64,000 nt of DNA, taken from contig JACRMS010000030.1 of assembly GCA_016214845.1 (NCBI GenBank), positions 1-64,000 on the forward strand, written 5' to 3'. The translations under genes and the position numbers were made by a program. The notes under the pieces are model-generated. The model had not been told where the DNA came from, did not search any database, and worked only from the letters and a program-made list of their open reading frames with translations. The first letter of the stretch is position 1, and every line of letters starts with the position of its first letter. Positions 37,905 through 46,340 of the stretch are shown one piece after another. This DNA comes from Nitrospirota bacterium. Lineage in GTDB: Bacteria; Nitrospirota; Thermodesulfovibrionia; UBA6902.

Positions 37905-39215
37905 CTATCTGACAGACGAATTTTGATCTGGCACGACTGATTCAATAAGCGCATCTTCATCAGTCCTTACAAGGTTCCTTCCCGACTTTTTGGCAAGGTA
38001 AAGGGCCTGGTCAGCCCTTTCAAATACCGTAGTTATGTCATCGTCTTTTCTGAAGGAGCTGATACCTACGCTTATCGTAAAGGGAATTTTTTGTCCTTTG
38101 TAAGAGAACACGGACTTGTCAATATAAGACCTGACGCTCTCACCTGCTATTTTTGCGCCGTTCAGGTCCGTATGCGGCAGGATGATCGAAAACTCCTCCC
38201 CGCCGTATCTTGCAATGAAATCGTTTTTCCTTAATCTTTCTTTCAGGAGGCCGGCCAGTTTCTTAAGCGCGAGGTCCCCGATCTTATGCCCGAACTTGTC
38301 GTTGATTTTCTTGAAAAAGTCTATATCGCAGATCATCAGCGCTGCCGGTATTTTGTACCGCTGGACATGGGCCAGGATTTCCTCAACTTTTTCATCATAT
38401 GCCCGGCGGTTATGGATGCCTGTAAGGGCGTCATGATAGGACTCAAATTCCATCTCCTGGGATTTCTTTTTTATTTCCTCTGCCTCGTGTTTGATCTCAT
38501 TCATCCGCTCCCACATTTCTCCGAGCGTCTTCTCCGCGTCTTTCAGTCTCAGTATGTCCTGCTCCCTTTTTTTCTCGATCCCTTTGTTGATGTTTTCTAT
38601 TTTGTTCAAAAAAGCCGTTTTGAGGGCGTTGATGTCATCATGATAATTGCAGTCTTGCCGCATCATGTTTATATAGCTTGTTATGTCTTCCTCAAAAGCC
38701 CTCTCGTCCCTGAATTTTTGCTGCTGCGAAGCCAGTTCACCGGTCAGAGGCTGTTCAATAGCGCCGAGATATTGCATGGTCTGTTTTAAAAATTCTTCCA
38801 CCTCCTTATTTCTGTCGGATAGGGACCCGATATATTTCCTGAGAACATCGATCGGTGAATCGAGCCAGTCCTTTGCGTTCATTGCTGCATCGTTGTTATT
38901 GAACATGTTCTTAAGGGTGTCAAATTTATCTGTCATATGAGAGGGCACAAGTTCGGTAAACCTGTCTAAAATTACGTTGGCTATTTCCTTCAGGCGGTCA
39001 ATCTCAGTATTTGATGAAGCGACGCCGTTATTTACCAGGACGCATTTTACGCTGTCTTTGCTGAACATTTTTTCAGCTATCAGTTTGCTGCTTATCTGTT
39101 TCTGATTTTCACGGGACAATTCCTTGAGGATGACGAGGACTTCATCGGCGATGACATAGACTTTTTCTTCAAAGGCAGCCAGGTCCAGCTCTTTAAGATC
39201 GATTTCCTGATTCAT
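37905..39215 (-). CDS. GGDEF-domain diguanylate cyclase
   Basis: 436 residues. The first 260 residues are helical with coiled coil and no transmembrane segment, then a GGDEF domain: DALTGIHNRRAYDE, DIDFFKKINDKFGH and the active motif RYGGEEF. GGEEF is catalytically competent in the family. Likely makes cyclic di-GMP. GGAGGG lies 8 bases upstream. First recognisable gene of the che unit; 149 bases separate it from the HEAT-repeat gene. The prophage begins within about 400 bases upstream. Confidence 0.92.
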   Translation of the reverse strand: MNQEIDLKELDLAAFEEKVYVIADEVLVILKELSRENQKQISSKLIAEKMFSKDSVKCVLVNNGVASSNTEIDRLKEIANVILDRFTELVPSHMTDKFDTLKNMFNNNDAAMNAKDWLDSPIDVLRKYIGSLSDRNKEVEEFLKQTMQYLGAIEQPLTGELASQQQKFRDERAFEEDITSYINMMRQDCNYHDDINALKTAFLNKIENINKGIEKKREQDILRLKDAEKTLGEMWERMNEIKHEAEEIKKKSQEMEFESYHDALTGIHNRRAYDEKVEEILAHVQRYKIPAALMICDIDFFKKINDKFGHKIGDLALKKLAGLLKERLRKNDFIARYGGEEFSIILPHTDLNGAKIAGESVRSYIDKSVFSYKGQKIPFTISVGISSFRKDDDITTVFERADQALYLAKKSGRNLVRTDEDALIESVVPDQNSSVR

Positions 39216-39727
39216 AACAATTTCCCTCCAAAATATTTGTATGATTTGGAAAATAGAAATTCAGCCGGGCCGCAGTGCCCCTGATACATACTGAAAGACT
39301 GCATCAAAAAACTCTATCTCCTCAAAACTCAGATTCTGATTACAACTGAGTATCGGAATATTGTTCAGGCTTCTTTAGCCGTTACTGTAATAATGTGTAG
39401 AGAATGAGAAAGGGGAGTGGGCGGGAAAAGGCGGGAAAAGGTGGGGAATATCAAGAAGTTAAGGCTTTAAAAGGGCAAAAGAGGCTAAATGAGAAAAAGT
39501 ATGCTTTTAAAGCTGAATTTACATTCAGATTGAGAAAGTTCTTCTTTTCCCCGGTCTTTTTAAATCCTCATTAAAAACAATTCAACTGCTTATATAATCG
39601 TGTTTTCCCGAGATTAGAAGCCGTCATCGGATGCCTTTTTACAACCGCCGCCGAGGGGCCTCTCAGGGGGACATTCACTATTCTTATTTTTCAATAAGTT
39701 GTCTATTTTTACCTTTTAACCCCGTTT
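39216..39727. other. Gene-free host/prophage junction region
   Basis: 512 bases without a credible gene. It contains two direct copies of CGGGAAAAG (39422-39430, 39432-39440), a looser inverted copy CTTTTCCCC (about 39544) and TGTTTTCCCG at 39601-39610. The last begins with the TG dinucleotide expected at a Mu-type end, making 39601 one candidate left end. The exact end and the 5-bp target duplication cannot be fixed without the right end, which lies outside the window. Confidence 0.5.
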
Positions 39728-40216
39728 TTAATTATATTGACATCGATACCACGTTGCCGGGATGTTCTGACGGTAGGCTTTATCCTCGAATTCTACCAGC
39801 CTTTTCTTAGTATCTTCAATATCCCTTTTTGCCTGGAATACCCTATCACGAGCCTTATCTAATTTAATTTCATTTGCGATAGAAGAGATTATAAGTTTAA
39901 GATTCTCCTCAGCGTCAATAACCTCTCTTTCAGCATCTTCAATATTACGCCGCAACGTCTCCCCATTTTTACACCAGTAATCCTGATCTTTCTCCTCTGT
40001 AATACTTACAACAAGCCTATCTACTGTTCCTTTGTCTCTATCAGCCTCGTTAATATAAGATGGAGTTCCAGTGCTTTCTTTATCGGAAGCCCGTCTATAT
40101 TTTTCAAGGTCTTCATTTGTGTAAACATGACCGGCAAACCAAACCTGCACGTCAGCAGCTTCAGCGACAGCACACAACAACAAAAGGCTTAATATTACAA
40201 CGATGATTTTTTTCAC
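39728..40216 (-). CDS. Exported hypothetical protein cotranscribed with the repressor
   Basis: 162 residues with a clear signal peptide (KKIIVVILSLLLLCAVAEAA) and a mature part containing a long charged helical stretch (RRNIEDAEREVIDAEENL) and three cysteines. Its ATG overlaps the repressor stop (ATGA), so it should be translated in the lysogen. Position at the extreme left of the prophage and lysogenic expression make it a lysogenic-conversion (moron) candidate. No family recognised. Confidence 0.7.
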   Translation of the reverse strand: MKKIIVVILSLLLLCAVAEAADVQVWFAGHVYTNEDLEKYRRASDKESTGTPSYINEADRDKGTVDRLVVSITEEKDQDYWCKNGETLRRNIEDAEREVIDAEENLKLIISSIANEIKLDKARDRVFQAKRDIEDTKKRLVEFEDKAYRQNIPATWYRCQYN

Positions 40217-40647
40217 GTCCCCTCCTCCTCTTTTAAAAGGTTATTATCCACAGTTTGAAGGGCATTAATACCCTCTTTAAACTCTTTCCTGCCTTTCAGC
40301 AGTTTTAATATAATTTTTTTTGCTTCGGGGAGATCGTGCTGTAGAATATCCACTATCTCAGACAACTCAGGATCAGCACTGCATCTATTATAATGTATGC
40401 CGCTCTCAGATACAACATCTTTTTTGCGCTCCGGCTCTCCTTCCCCGGTGAGCAACCAGTCTTTATTAATGTTGAATTTTAGGCATATTAACTCACTTAA
40501 TGTATCACTCGGCTCATTTTTTCCTTCCTCAAGCATTCCTATATAAGAAGGAGAAACACCTAATTCTCTCGCAAAAGCGGCTTTCGACATGGTCCCTCTT
40601 ATATAAGTAATTCTTATACCTTTATTTTTAAAGTTAAGTGACTTCAT
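40213..40647 (-). CDS. Phage repressor (Cro/CI-type HTH)
   Basis: 144 residues from ATG at 40647; a GTG at 40653 is also in frame. HTH_3-type DNA-binding domain (SKAAFARELGVSPSYIGMLEEG, KFNINKDWLLTGEGEP) then a short C-terminal tail with no peptidase domain, so it is not a LexA/CI autocleaving repressor. It is the analogue of Mu c, divergent from ner across a promoter carrying two operator-like repeats. Confidence 0.85.
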   Translation of the reverse strand: MKSLNFKNKGIRITYIRGTMSKAAFARELGVSPSYIGMLEEGKNEPSDTLSELICLKFNINKDWLLTGEGEPERKKDVVSESGIHYNRCSADPELSEIVDILQHDLPEAKKIILKLLKGRKEFKEGINALQTVDNNLLKEEEGT

Positions 40648-40675
40648 TTTCACTTGACAAAAGATTAAGTGACTT
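40634..40675. promoter_or_regulatory. Two operator-like repeats TTAAGTGACTT
   Basis: TTAAGTGACTT occurs at 40634-40644 and 40665-40675, exactly 31 bases apart (about three helical turns), each centred on the palindrome AAGTGACTT. The left copy overlaps the repressor start codon, the right copy overlaps the spacer of the rightward early promoter. Binding by repressor or Ner is inferred. Confidence 0.65.
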
Positions 40676-40683
40676 AATATACT
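40654..40683 (+). promoter_or_regulatory. Early rightward promoter (Pe-like)
   Basis: TTGACA (40654-40659), 18-base spacer, TATACT (40678-40683), nine bases before the ner-like ATG. It should drive ner, A and B. Confidence 0.7.
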
Positions 40684-40691
40684 TCATCATC

Positions 40692-40898
40692 ATGATGAAA
40701 TTAGAGACAAAAATAAAAATCAAGATGCTTAAGAAGGGAATCACCGGCGCGGAGATCGCCAGAAGAGCGGGAGTAGATCGTACAGCAATATACCACGTCC
40801 TCGCCGGGCGTAGCCGCTCATATAAACTCCGCCGCGCGATCTGCAAGGCAACCGGGTTACCTATGAAAATTTGGAATGCACTGGATAGGGCCGCATAA
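40692..40898 (+). CDS. ner: Ner-like HTH regulator
   Basis: 68 residues from ATG at 40692 (a second ATG follows at 40695). Nearly the whole protein is an HTH: KGITGAEIARRAGVDRTAIYHVLAGRS, followed by LRRAICKATGLPMKIW. Similar to small Ner/Nlp regulators of Mu-like phages, which repress the early and repressor promoters during lytic growth. Confidence 0.8.
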   Translation: MMKLETKIKIKMLKKGITGAEIARRAGVDRTAIYHVLAGRSRSYKLRRAICKATGLPMKIWNALDRAA

Positions 40899-41102
40899 AT
40901 GGAATATCTAAAAATACAGAACGCTACAGACAACATCACCTCCGGGGCGTCGGATGTTCGGTGCAGCGAGTCAACTTCTGGCAAGGCAGGCTCGCTCGCC
41001 GCTTCCGGCGCTTCGATTTTGGATGCTTTGATTGTAACTTTTCAGGGATTAATAGCGCAATGTTTTTTTTGTTTCAAAAAGTATACAAAGTGGACCTATT
41101 AA
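40899..41102 (+). CDS. Doubtful small ORF after ner
   Basis: 67 residues starting one base after the ner stop. The sequence is rich in Ser, Ala and Gly, then ends in an aromatic/cysteine stretch (CFFCFKKYTKW). No ribosome binding site and no family recognised; it may be spurious. Confidence 0.25.
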   Translation: MEYLKIQNATDNITSGASDVRCSESTSGKAGSLAASGASILDALIVTFQGLIAQCFFCFKKYTKWTY

Positions 41103-41106
41103 ACAA

Positions 41107-41337
41107 ATGAAAAAAAAGAGGAGGGTTAAGGGATTGAAAGGGACAACTCCGCATCAGATTAAGATCGAGAAGCGGGAGGCAATATTTTCGCTTCGCATCC
41201 CGATGAAGCTGAAGTTGCACGTTGATGAGCTTGATGACACACAGAGGAAGAGCATGAACCATCGGATAATGAGAGTCATGGCCAAGGCCGCGCATGATTC
41301 ACTTTTTAGAGAAGAAGATTTTCTGGAGGGAGAATAA
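41107..41337 (+). CDS. Arc-like ribbon-helix-helix protein
   Basis: 76 residues. EAIFSLRIPMKLKLHVDELDD followed by KSMNHRIMRVMAKAA has the strand then two helices of Arc/MetJ-type DNA-binding proteins, with a lysine-rich N-terminal arm. A likely phage early regulator. Its TAA overlaps the next ATG. Confidence 0.65.
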   Translation: MKKKRRVKGLKGTTPHQIKIEKREAIFSLRIPMKLKLHVDELDDTQRKSMNHRIMRVMAKAAHDSLFREEDFLEGE

Positions 41338-41555
41338 TGGGAGAAATCATAGACAATGAAGATGATGTAATTAAGGAGACCAGGGGGTTGTCTCCACACA
41401 CAAAGAACACGATACACCATCACATCGCAAATTCGCTCACACCGATCCTTGCGCAGGCGCAGATAACCAATAACGAGACCATTGAGAAATGCGTAAACCA
41501 TATTTTAAAGGATCTTGAGAGGTTCGGGATCAGGGAAACGGGACTGAGATTTTAA
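41337..41555 (+). CDS. Small phage early protein, unknown
   Basis: 72 residues, acidic N-terminus then helices (HHHIANSLTPILAQAQITN). GGAGGGAG lies just upstream and the start overlaps the previous stop (TAATG), so it is well supported as a gene. No family recognised. Confidence 0.6.
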   Translation: MGEIIDNEDDVIKETRGLSPHTKNTIHHHIANSLTPILAQAQITNNETIEKCVNHILKDLERFGIRETGLRF

Positions 41556-41573
41556 ATTTTAAGGGAGGGATAA

Positions 41574-42344
41574 GTGGGAAATAACGGAAAGAATGCAGTA
41601 GTGATTGATGATATTGAAAGGGCTGACGCGATCAAGGCTATAGAGGGCGATTTGCCCTATGAGCGGACGCTATATATCAATGAGGTCCGGTACCTCATGA
41701 AACATACCGCAGAGACGATCCTTGAAATAGGGAAGCGTCTCCTTGTTATTCAAGATAAAGAGGGATACGGGCAATTTGCCCGGATTGTAGAGAAGGAAAT
41801 TGGCATTCCTCACACCACAGCATATAGGTTTATGAATGCGGCTATTAAATCCGAAAAATTCCCCTCCATTAACTTTAAAAACTTTTCCCACGTTGGGAAA
41901 ACTTACGCTCTCCTTGAGGCTCCTGAGGAGGAGCTAAAAAAGTTTGAGCAGCTCGGACTCTTTGCCGGAAAAGACGTCGATGAGATTGAGCGCATGTCCG
42001 TCAAAGAGCTACGTTTAATGGTCAAAAAACTCAGGGACAAAGGCGAGGGGAAACAGGTCTCGAAACTGACCTCTGAAAACAAAAATCTCCATGAAGAGAT
42101 TAAAAAACTCCATTTACAATTGCGGCTCGCCGATAAGAGCCATTCTGCTTTTCAGGACGCATATAAAATGGCGGATGAACTACTCGATCAGGCGGTCAGG
42201 CTGCTCAATGACGCCAATAGCTCACCAGCGGTGGCAAATGTCCTGGACGATGAAAAGACCCTCAAAAAATACACCAACATGGCGAACCTCTTTGAAAAGA
42301 AAATGAAGGGCTGTCTGGCCATAATGCGGGAGGCCTTATCGTGA
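41574..42344 (+). CDS. DUF3102-like phage early protein
   Basis: 256 residues from GTG at 41574 after GGGAGGG. Residues 30-100 (LMKHTAETILEIGKRLLVIQDKEGYGQFARIV) resemble the DUF3102 domain seen near transposase genes of Mu-like phages. The second half is coiled coil (residues 160-195). It overlaps the transposase GTG by 4 bases (GTGA). Confidence 0.65.
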   Translation: MGNNGKNAVVIDDIERADAIKAIEGDLPYERTLYINEVRYLMKHTAETILEIGKRLLVIQDKEGYGQFARIVEKEIGIPHTTAYRFMNAAIKSEKFPSINFKNFSHVGKTYALLEAPEEELKKFEQLGLFAGKDVDEIERMSVKELRLMVKKLRDKGEGKQVSKLTSENKNLHEEIKKLHLQLRLADKSHSAFQDAYKMADELLDQAVRLLNDANSSPAVANVLDDEKTLKKYTNMANLFEKKMKGCLAIMREALS

Positions 42345-44371
42345 GAGGCGACCTTGTGACCTTACAGCAGCTCGCAGGGCTTGAGGGCGTGCCATACGAT
42401 ACTATTAAAAAGGCCTATCAGCGGCAGGCTTACAGCCTCGTACAGATTGACGGCGATCAGCCGTTTATACGGATCATTGACCCTGCGATATCAACGCAGG
42501 CAAAGGACCGTTATTTTAATCCCACAGTCCCTGCGGAACCGGCAGGGACTTTCCCCCCAGAGACGCAGGGAGAAGTGATGACCCTCCCTGCGTCTCTCCC
42601 TTCCCGGCAAAGAAAAGACAGCGTTGTCTTCGTCTCTGATCTAAAGGAGTGGCAGAGAGACTGTATGAATGCGCGTATTGCGATCATACGGGCGATAGAG
42701 GGCATCAGCGCGGAGCAGTCACTATCTGTTCACAGGTCAATATCGCGCTTTCTTGAGCTCATAAATGTGGCTGACCAATACAAGAGACTAATCACCCTCG
42801 CAAATCACCGCGACGGGAAAAACAGGACCATTAGCGATAAATCGATTTATCGCTGGTTCAGTCTGTTTAAAAAATACGGAATTCTCGGCCTCGCCCCGGA
42901 GGACACGGAAAAACTCATTGTCCCCGCGTGGGCGGACAGGTTTCTGTCGCTCTATCGTTTACCCGGTAAGCCTTCGGTCCCGCAGGTGCTTGAGATGATG
43001 GGCGCGGACGCTCCCAGCTACGGGCAGGCGGTGAGGTTTATGAAAAAATTCTCCCGCATAGACGCGCAGCGCGGGCGAATGACCGGCAGTGAATTGCGCT
43101 CCATCGGCAGTTATTGCATCCGGGATAAAAGCAATTTACTGCCTCTCGACGTTATAGTTGCAGACGGACATTCCTTAAAAGCGAAAGTCGCGCACCCGGC
43201 CCACGGTAAGCCGTTCAACCCTGAGGTTGAGGGCATTATAGACGTGCGCACGCGCGTGTGCCTCGGCTGGTCCGCAGGGCTTGCAGAGTCCGCGCAGATC
43301 GTCGCCGACGCATTACGGCACGCGGTGACGGTCAATGAGCGCAAGCTCCACGGCGGGGTCATGGCGATCCTCTACACAGACGGCGGCGCGGGGAACAAGG
43401 CAAAGATGATCTCCGCCGAGGTCACTGGCATCCTCGCGCGCATAGGCACACAGCTAAAGATCGGCATTCCCGGCAACCCGATGGGCCGGGGCATTATCGA
43501 GGTACTTCAAAAGACAATGTGGGTGCGCGCCGCCCGTATGCTGCCGACATTCACCGGCGCGAACATGGACAACCTCTCATATCGCAAAACCATCCGGCTC
43601 GTAGAGAAAGACATCAAAGAAAATCGTATCCCTAATCAAATGCTCTCATGGCCGCAATTTTTAGAGTTCTGCCAGCAGACCGTTGACGCATATAACAACC
43701 GCCCTCATTCCGCATTACCAAAAATCACGAGCGAGCAGGGCTTTCGCAGGCACATGACGCCGCTTGAGATGTGGGGCAGATTCGTTGGGGACGGCTGGCA
43801 GGCGACAACCCTGAATGATGATGAGATCAGGGACCTCTTTAAGCCGCAGATAACCTGCATCGCGCGCAATGGCATGGTCCGCGTCTTCGGCAATATCTAC
43901 TACAACAAAATACTTGAGCACTATCACGGCGACCAGGTGTGTGTGAATTACGACATACACGATCCAAAACTCGTATGGGTCAGGGACCGGCAGCAGCGGC
44001 TGATCTGCGAGGCAGTTTTCGAGGCCAACAAGCGCAGCTATTTCCCCGTCTCAGTCATCGAGCAAGCCAGAGAGCGCAGGGCACAGGGCAGACTCAAGAG
44101 GCTTGAAGACAAGATCAGCGAAGTGCAGGCTGAGCGCAACGGCACAATGGAGACAGAGATCCATATCCCGGAGGAAATGGTTGACTGTCATTCCCGCGAA
44201 GGCGGGAATCCAGAAGATACCCCGCAGATATTTGACGAAGCATGGCAGCGGTATGAACATCTGATGCAGCAGGATGAAATGACCCCGGAAGAAATGCAGT
44301 GGCTTGAGGATTACAAGGCATCCAATGAATACAAGAGTATCTACGGCAAGCAGGAGAACGCGGCAGGATAA
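42341..44371 (+). CDS. A: Mu-type DDE transposase (MuA-like)
   Basis: 676 residues, about the length of MuA (663). N-terminal DNA-binding helix-turn-helix (LQQLAGLEGVPYDTIKKAYQRQ), then the RNase H-fold catalytic core with the DDE triad in IVADGHS, YTDGGAG and MGRGIIEVLQ, then a Mu-transposase C-terminal barrel and an unstructured end. It cuts and joins the phage ends for replicative transposition. Near the C-terminus a palindromic element adds DCHSREGGNPED in frame (44186-44214). GTG start overlapping the previous gene. Confidence 0.93.
   Translation: MRGDLVTLQQLAGLEGVPYDTIKKAYQRQAYSLVQIDGDQPFIRIIDPAISTQAKDRYFNPTVPAEPAGTFPPETQGEVMTLPASLPSRQRKDSVVFVSDLKEWQRDCMNARIAIIRAIEGISAEQSLSVHRSISRFLELINVADQYKRLITLANHRDGKNRTISDKSIYRWFSLFKKYGILGLAPEDTEKLIVPAWADRFLSLYRLPGKPSVPQVLEMMGADAPSYGQAVRFMKKFSRIDAQRGRMTGSELRSIGSYCIRDKSNLLPLDVIVADGHSLKAKVAHPAHGKPFNPEVEGIIDVRTRVCLGWSAGLAESAQIVADALRHAVTVNERKLHGGVMAILYTDGGAGNKAKMISAEVTGILARIGTQLKIGIPGNPMGRGIIEVLQKTMWVRAARMLPTFTGANMDNLSYRKTIRLVEKDIKENRIPNQMLSWPQFLEFCQQTVDAYNNRPHSALPKITSEQGFRRHMTPLEMWGRFVGDGWQATTLNDDEIRDLFKPQITCIARNGMVRVFGNIYYNKILEHYHGDQVCVNYDIHDPKLVWVRDRQQRLICEAVFEANKRSYFPVSVIEQARERRAQGRLKRLEDKISEVQAERNGTMETEIHIPEEMVDCHSREGGNPEDTPQIFDEAWQRYEHLMQQDEMTPEEMQWLEDYKASNEYKSIYGKQENAAG
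44186..44214. repeat. REP-like palindrome (family A) inside the transposase gene
   Basis: ATTCCCGCG and GGCGGGAAT arms (core 44190-44209), in frame in the transposase C-terminal tail. A second copy lies at 46774-46802. This short palindrome type is widespread in bacterial chromosomes and is not a usual part of Mu-like phages. Confidence 0.8.
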
Positions 44372-44436
44372 AAAAACGGCTGCCGGGCAAGGGCAGCCAT
44401 AACAATTAAAAACATATCTAAGAGGGAGGATAACTT

Positions 44437-45129
44437 TTGAAAAGAGGATTTGTCAATACAGACAACGTTAAGAAGTTCAAGGCTGCCATTGATCGTTTAC
44501 AGAGCAGGGAAGAGCAGGTGCCCGGCATGGCGCTGATCTACGGCGAGCCTGGACTTGGGAAAACAAAAGCAGTTGCATCATGGTGCGCGCAGAATGTCAA
44601 TAACTCTTTTTTTATCCGTACCAAAAAACTGATGACAGGCAGGTGGCTGCTTGAAGAGCTGGTCTCCGAGCTTGGCGAACAGGCTGATAAGCGCGTCCCT
44701 GATCTCTACAGACAGGCGCGGAATATTTTAATGGAGAAACAGTGCACCGTATTTTTCGATGAGGTTGATTATCTCTGTCACGATGCGCGTGTAATAGAGA
44801 CACTCAGAGATCTGCATGACGATACAGGGACGCCTATTGTGCTGGTAGGCATGGCAGAGGCGGAAAAAAAGCTGTCGAGGTACAGACATCTATACGACAG
44901 GTTTTCCGAGATCGTAAAATTCCAGGACCTCACAGAGCTTGACGTCCGCACTATCGCGGATGAAATGTGCGACGTGAAAGTGACTGACGATGCTATCAGA
45001 TACATCCATTCACAAGGCAGCCGGTTTAGAAAGATCGTGATCCAGCTATACCGCTGCGAGGCAATAGCCAAGCGAAACAGCCTGAAAGAAATTACCGGGG
45101 CACACCTGCAGGCATGGAGGCGGAAATGA
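44437..45129 (+). CDS. B: Mu-type target-DNA activator ATPase (MuB-like)
   Basis: 230 residues from TTG at 44437 with GAGGGAGGATAAC upstream. AAA+ ATPase with Walker A GEPGLGKT (residues 29-36) and Walker B VFFDEVDYL; sensor segment VLVGMAEAEKKL. MuB binds target DNA, delivers it to the transposase and gives target immunity. Lacks the long N-terminal HTH of Mu B, like the shorter B proteins of many relatives. Confidence 0.9.
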   Translation: MKRGFVNTDNVKKFKAAIDRLQSREEQVPGMALIYGEPGLGKTKAVASWCAQNVNNSFFIRTKKLMTGRWLLEELVSELGEQADKRVPDLYRQARNILMEKQCTVFFDEVDYLCHDARVIETLRDLHDDTGTPIVLVGMAEAEKKLSRYRHLYDRFSEIVKFQDLTELDVRTIADEMCDVKVTDDAIRYIHSQGSRFRKIVIQLYRCEAIAKRNSLKEITGAHLQAWRRK

Positions 45130-45446
45130 GCACAGAGAAGAAAACCACTGCTCAGGATGTAATCTGGAAAACTATCCGCATTGTCCGCGATTTCACGATT
45201 CACGATATTCAAATAATCACAGGGCTTCCTCGTGGGAGCATTAGCGTTTATGTCTCCTCACTTTCGCGGGCTGAATATATCAGGCGTGTCGGCCTCCGAA
45301 AAGATTGCCCGGGATTTGCCCCACGCTCAAAAGTCTGGCGGCTTATAAAAAATACCGGACCGAAAGCGCCGCTGCTTCGCCGCTGCCTGCTCGACCCAAA
45401 TCTCAATACGCTTACGGAGGTGAAAGACTGTGTCCCAGTGGATTGA
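45126..45446 (+). CDS. Winged-helix-like phage early protein
   Basis: 106 residues from ATG at 45126 (GGAGG six bases upstream, ATGA overlap with B). VIWKTIRIVRDFTIHDIQIITGLPRGSISVYV suggests a winged-helix DNA-binding fold, with a basic C-terminal half. Similar genes follow B in Mu-like phages of environmental bacteria. Function unknown. Confidence 0.6.
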   Translation: MSTEKKTTAQDVIWKTIRIVRDFTIHDIQIITGLPRGSISVYVSSLSRAEYIRRVGLRKDCPGFAPRSKVWRLIKNTGPKAPLLRRCLLDPNLNTLTEVKDCVPVD

Positions 45447-45753
45447 GATATTAAAACGTGAGGTGGACGCAAAAGGCCCGAAAGTCGTTGCGCAGGAACT
45501 CGGCATCAACCGGACAACAGTCGATCTTGTATGCCAGGACAAATACCAGGCGAGCACGGATAAGGTCATCGAGCGCGTGAAAAAGGTCTACGGCCATGAC
45601 GGCAACGTCCTCTGCCCGGTGCTTGAGATCATCACCCCGCTGCGCTGCGCGGAGACATGGAACAAGGCTAAAAAGATCGGTATGAAAGCCAGCAATCCGG
45701 AGACGTTAAAGCTCTATAAAAAGTGCCTTAATTGCAGTGTAAGAAGGAATTAA
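45430..45753 (+). CDS. HTH protein with cysteine-rich tail
   Basis: 107 residues from GTG at 45430 with GGAGG ten bases upstream; it overlaps the previous gene by 17 bases. WIEILKREVDAKGPKVVAQELGINRTTVDLV is an HTH resembling small phage regulators; the tail contains four cysteines (VLCPVLEI, PLRCAE, KKCLNCS) that could bind zinc. Confidence 0.6.
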   Translation: MSQWIEILKREVDAKGPKVVAQELGINRTTVDLVCQDKYQASTDKVIERVKKVYGHDGNVLCPVLEIITPLRCAETWNKAKKIGMKASNPETLKLYKKCLNCSVRRN

Positions 45754-45755
45754 TA

Positions 45756-46340
45756 ATGCAGATCACAAAAGCTCAAATAAAAATAATCCATTGCCTCAAG
45801 GGCGCGCTGAAACTATCTGACGAAGACTATCGCTCCCGCGTGATGGGGCATAGCAGCGGCTTTGATGGATCATCCCTTAGCTTGTCCTATGCTGAAGCCG
45901 CCGCCCTCACAAAAGACATGGAGAAAGAGGCGGTTGAAAGAGGCGTGTGGACGAAACACACCCCTGAATCCCCTCTTGATAGAGGGGACAAAAAGAAAAA
46001 ATACGACAACCTCGGTCATCGCCCCGGCATGGCCTCACCCGCACAGCTCCGGCTGATTGAATTTATGTGGGCGCAAAAGAGCTTTCTGCATGACCCTGCG
46101 CAGAGAGCGCAGGCCTTGCGGCATTACTGTTTCAGGATCACAAAAAGGGATGATCTGACATTTTTAGAATCACGAGACGCATCGAAGTTAATCAAATCAA
46201 TCGAATCAATGAAAAAAGGAGGGAAGAGTGAAATTAACAACAGCAAGATTATGTGTTGGCTGCGAGACGATCTTCGACCAGCTCCGCAGCCTGATCTGCG
46301 GGATAAAGGACATGACGCAATGCCCGGAGTGCGGGAGTAA
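45756..46340 (+). CDS. gp16-like regulatory protein (DUF1018)
   Basis: 194 residues from ATG at 45756 with AAGAAGG upstream. IKIIHCLKGALKLSDEDYRSRVMGHSSG and PAQLRLIEFMW are features of the Mu gp16/DUF1018 family, linked to early regulation. A palindromic element inserts TPESPLDRGDKKKK at residue about 70. The last 38 codons overlap the next gene in another frame, so the true C-terminus might be shorter in function. Confidence 0.75.
   Translation: MQITKAQIKIIHCLKGALKLSDEDYRSRVMGHSSGFDGSSLSLSYAEAAALTKDMEKEAVERGVWTKHTPESPLDRGDKKKKYDNLGHRPGMASPAQLRLIEFMWAQKSFLHDPAQRAQALRHYCFRITKRDDLTFLESRDASKLIKSIESMKKGGKSEINNSKIMCWLRDDLRPAPQPDLRDKGHDAMPGVRE
45954..45998. repeat. Palindromic element (family B, copy 1) in the gp16-like gene
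   Basis: CCCCTCTTGATAGAGGGG stem with preceding ACACACCCCTGAAT, in frame in the gp16-like gene. A near-identical copy is at 46402-46443 and a related form at 59151-59180. Confidence 0.85.

Noticed and set aside
40634-40984. A minus-strand gene overlapping ner
   Set aside because: It covers the early promoter and the whole ner HTH gene and contains no recognisable domain, whereas ner and the repressor explain the region.
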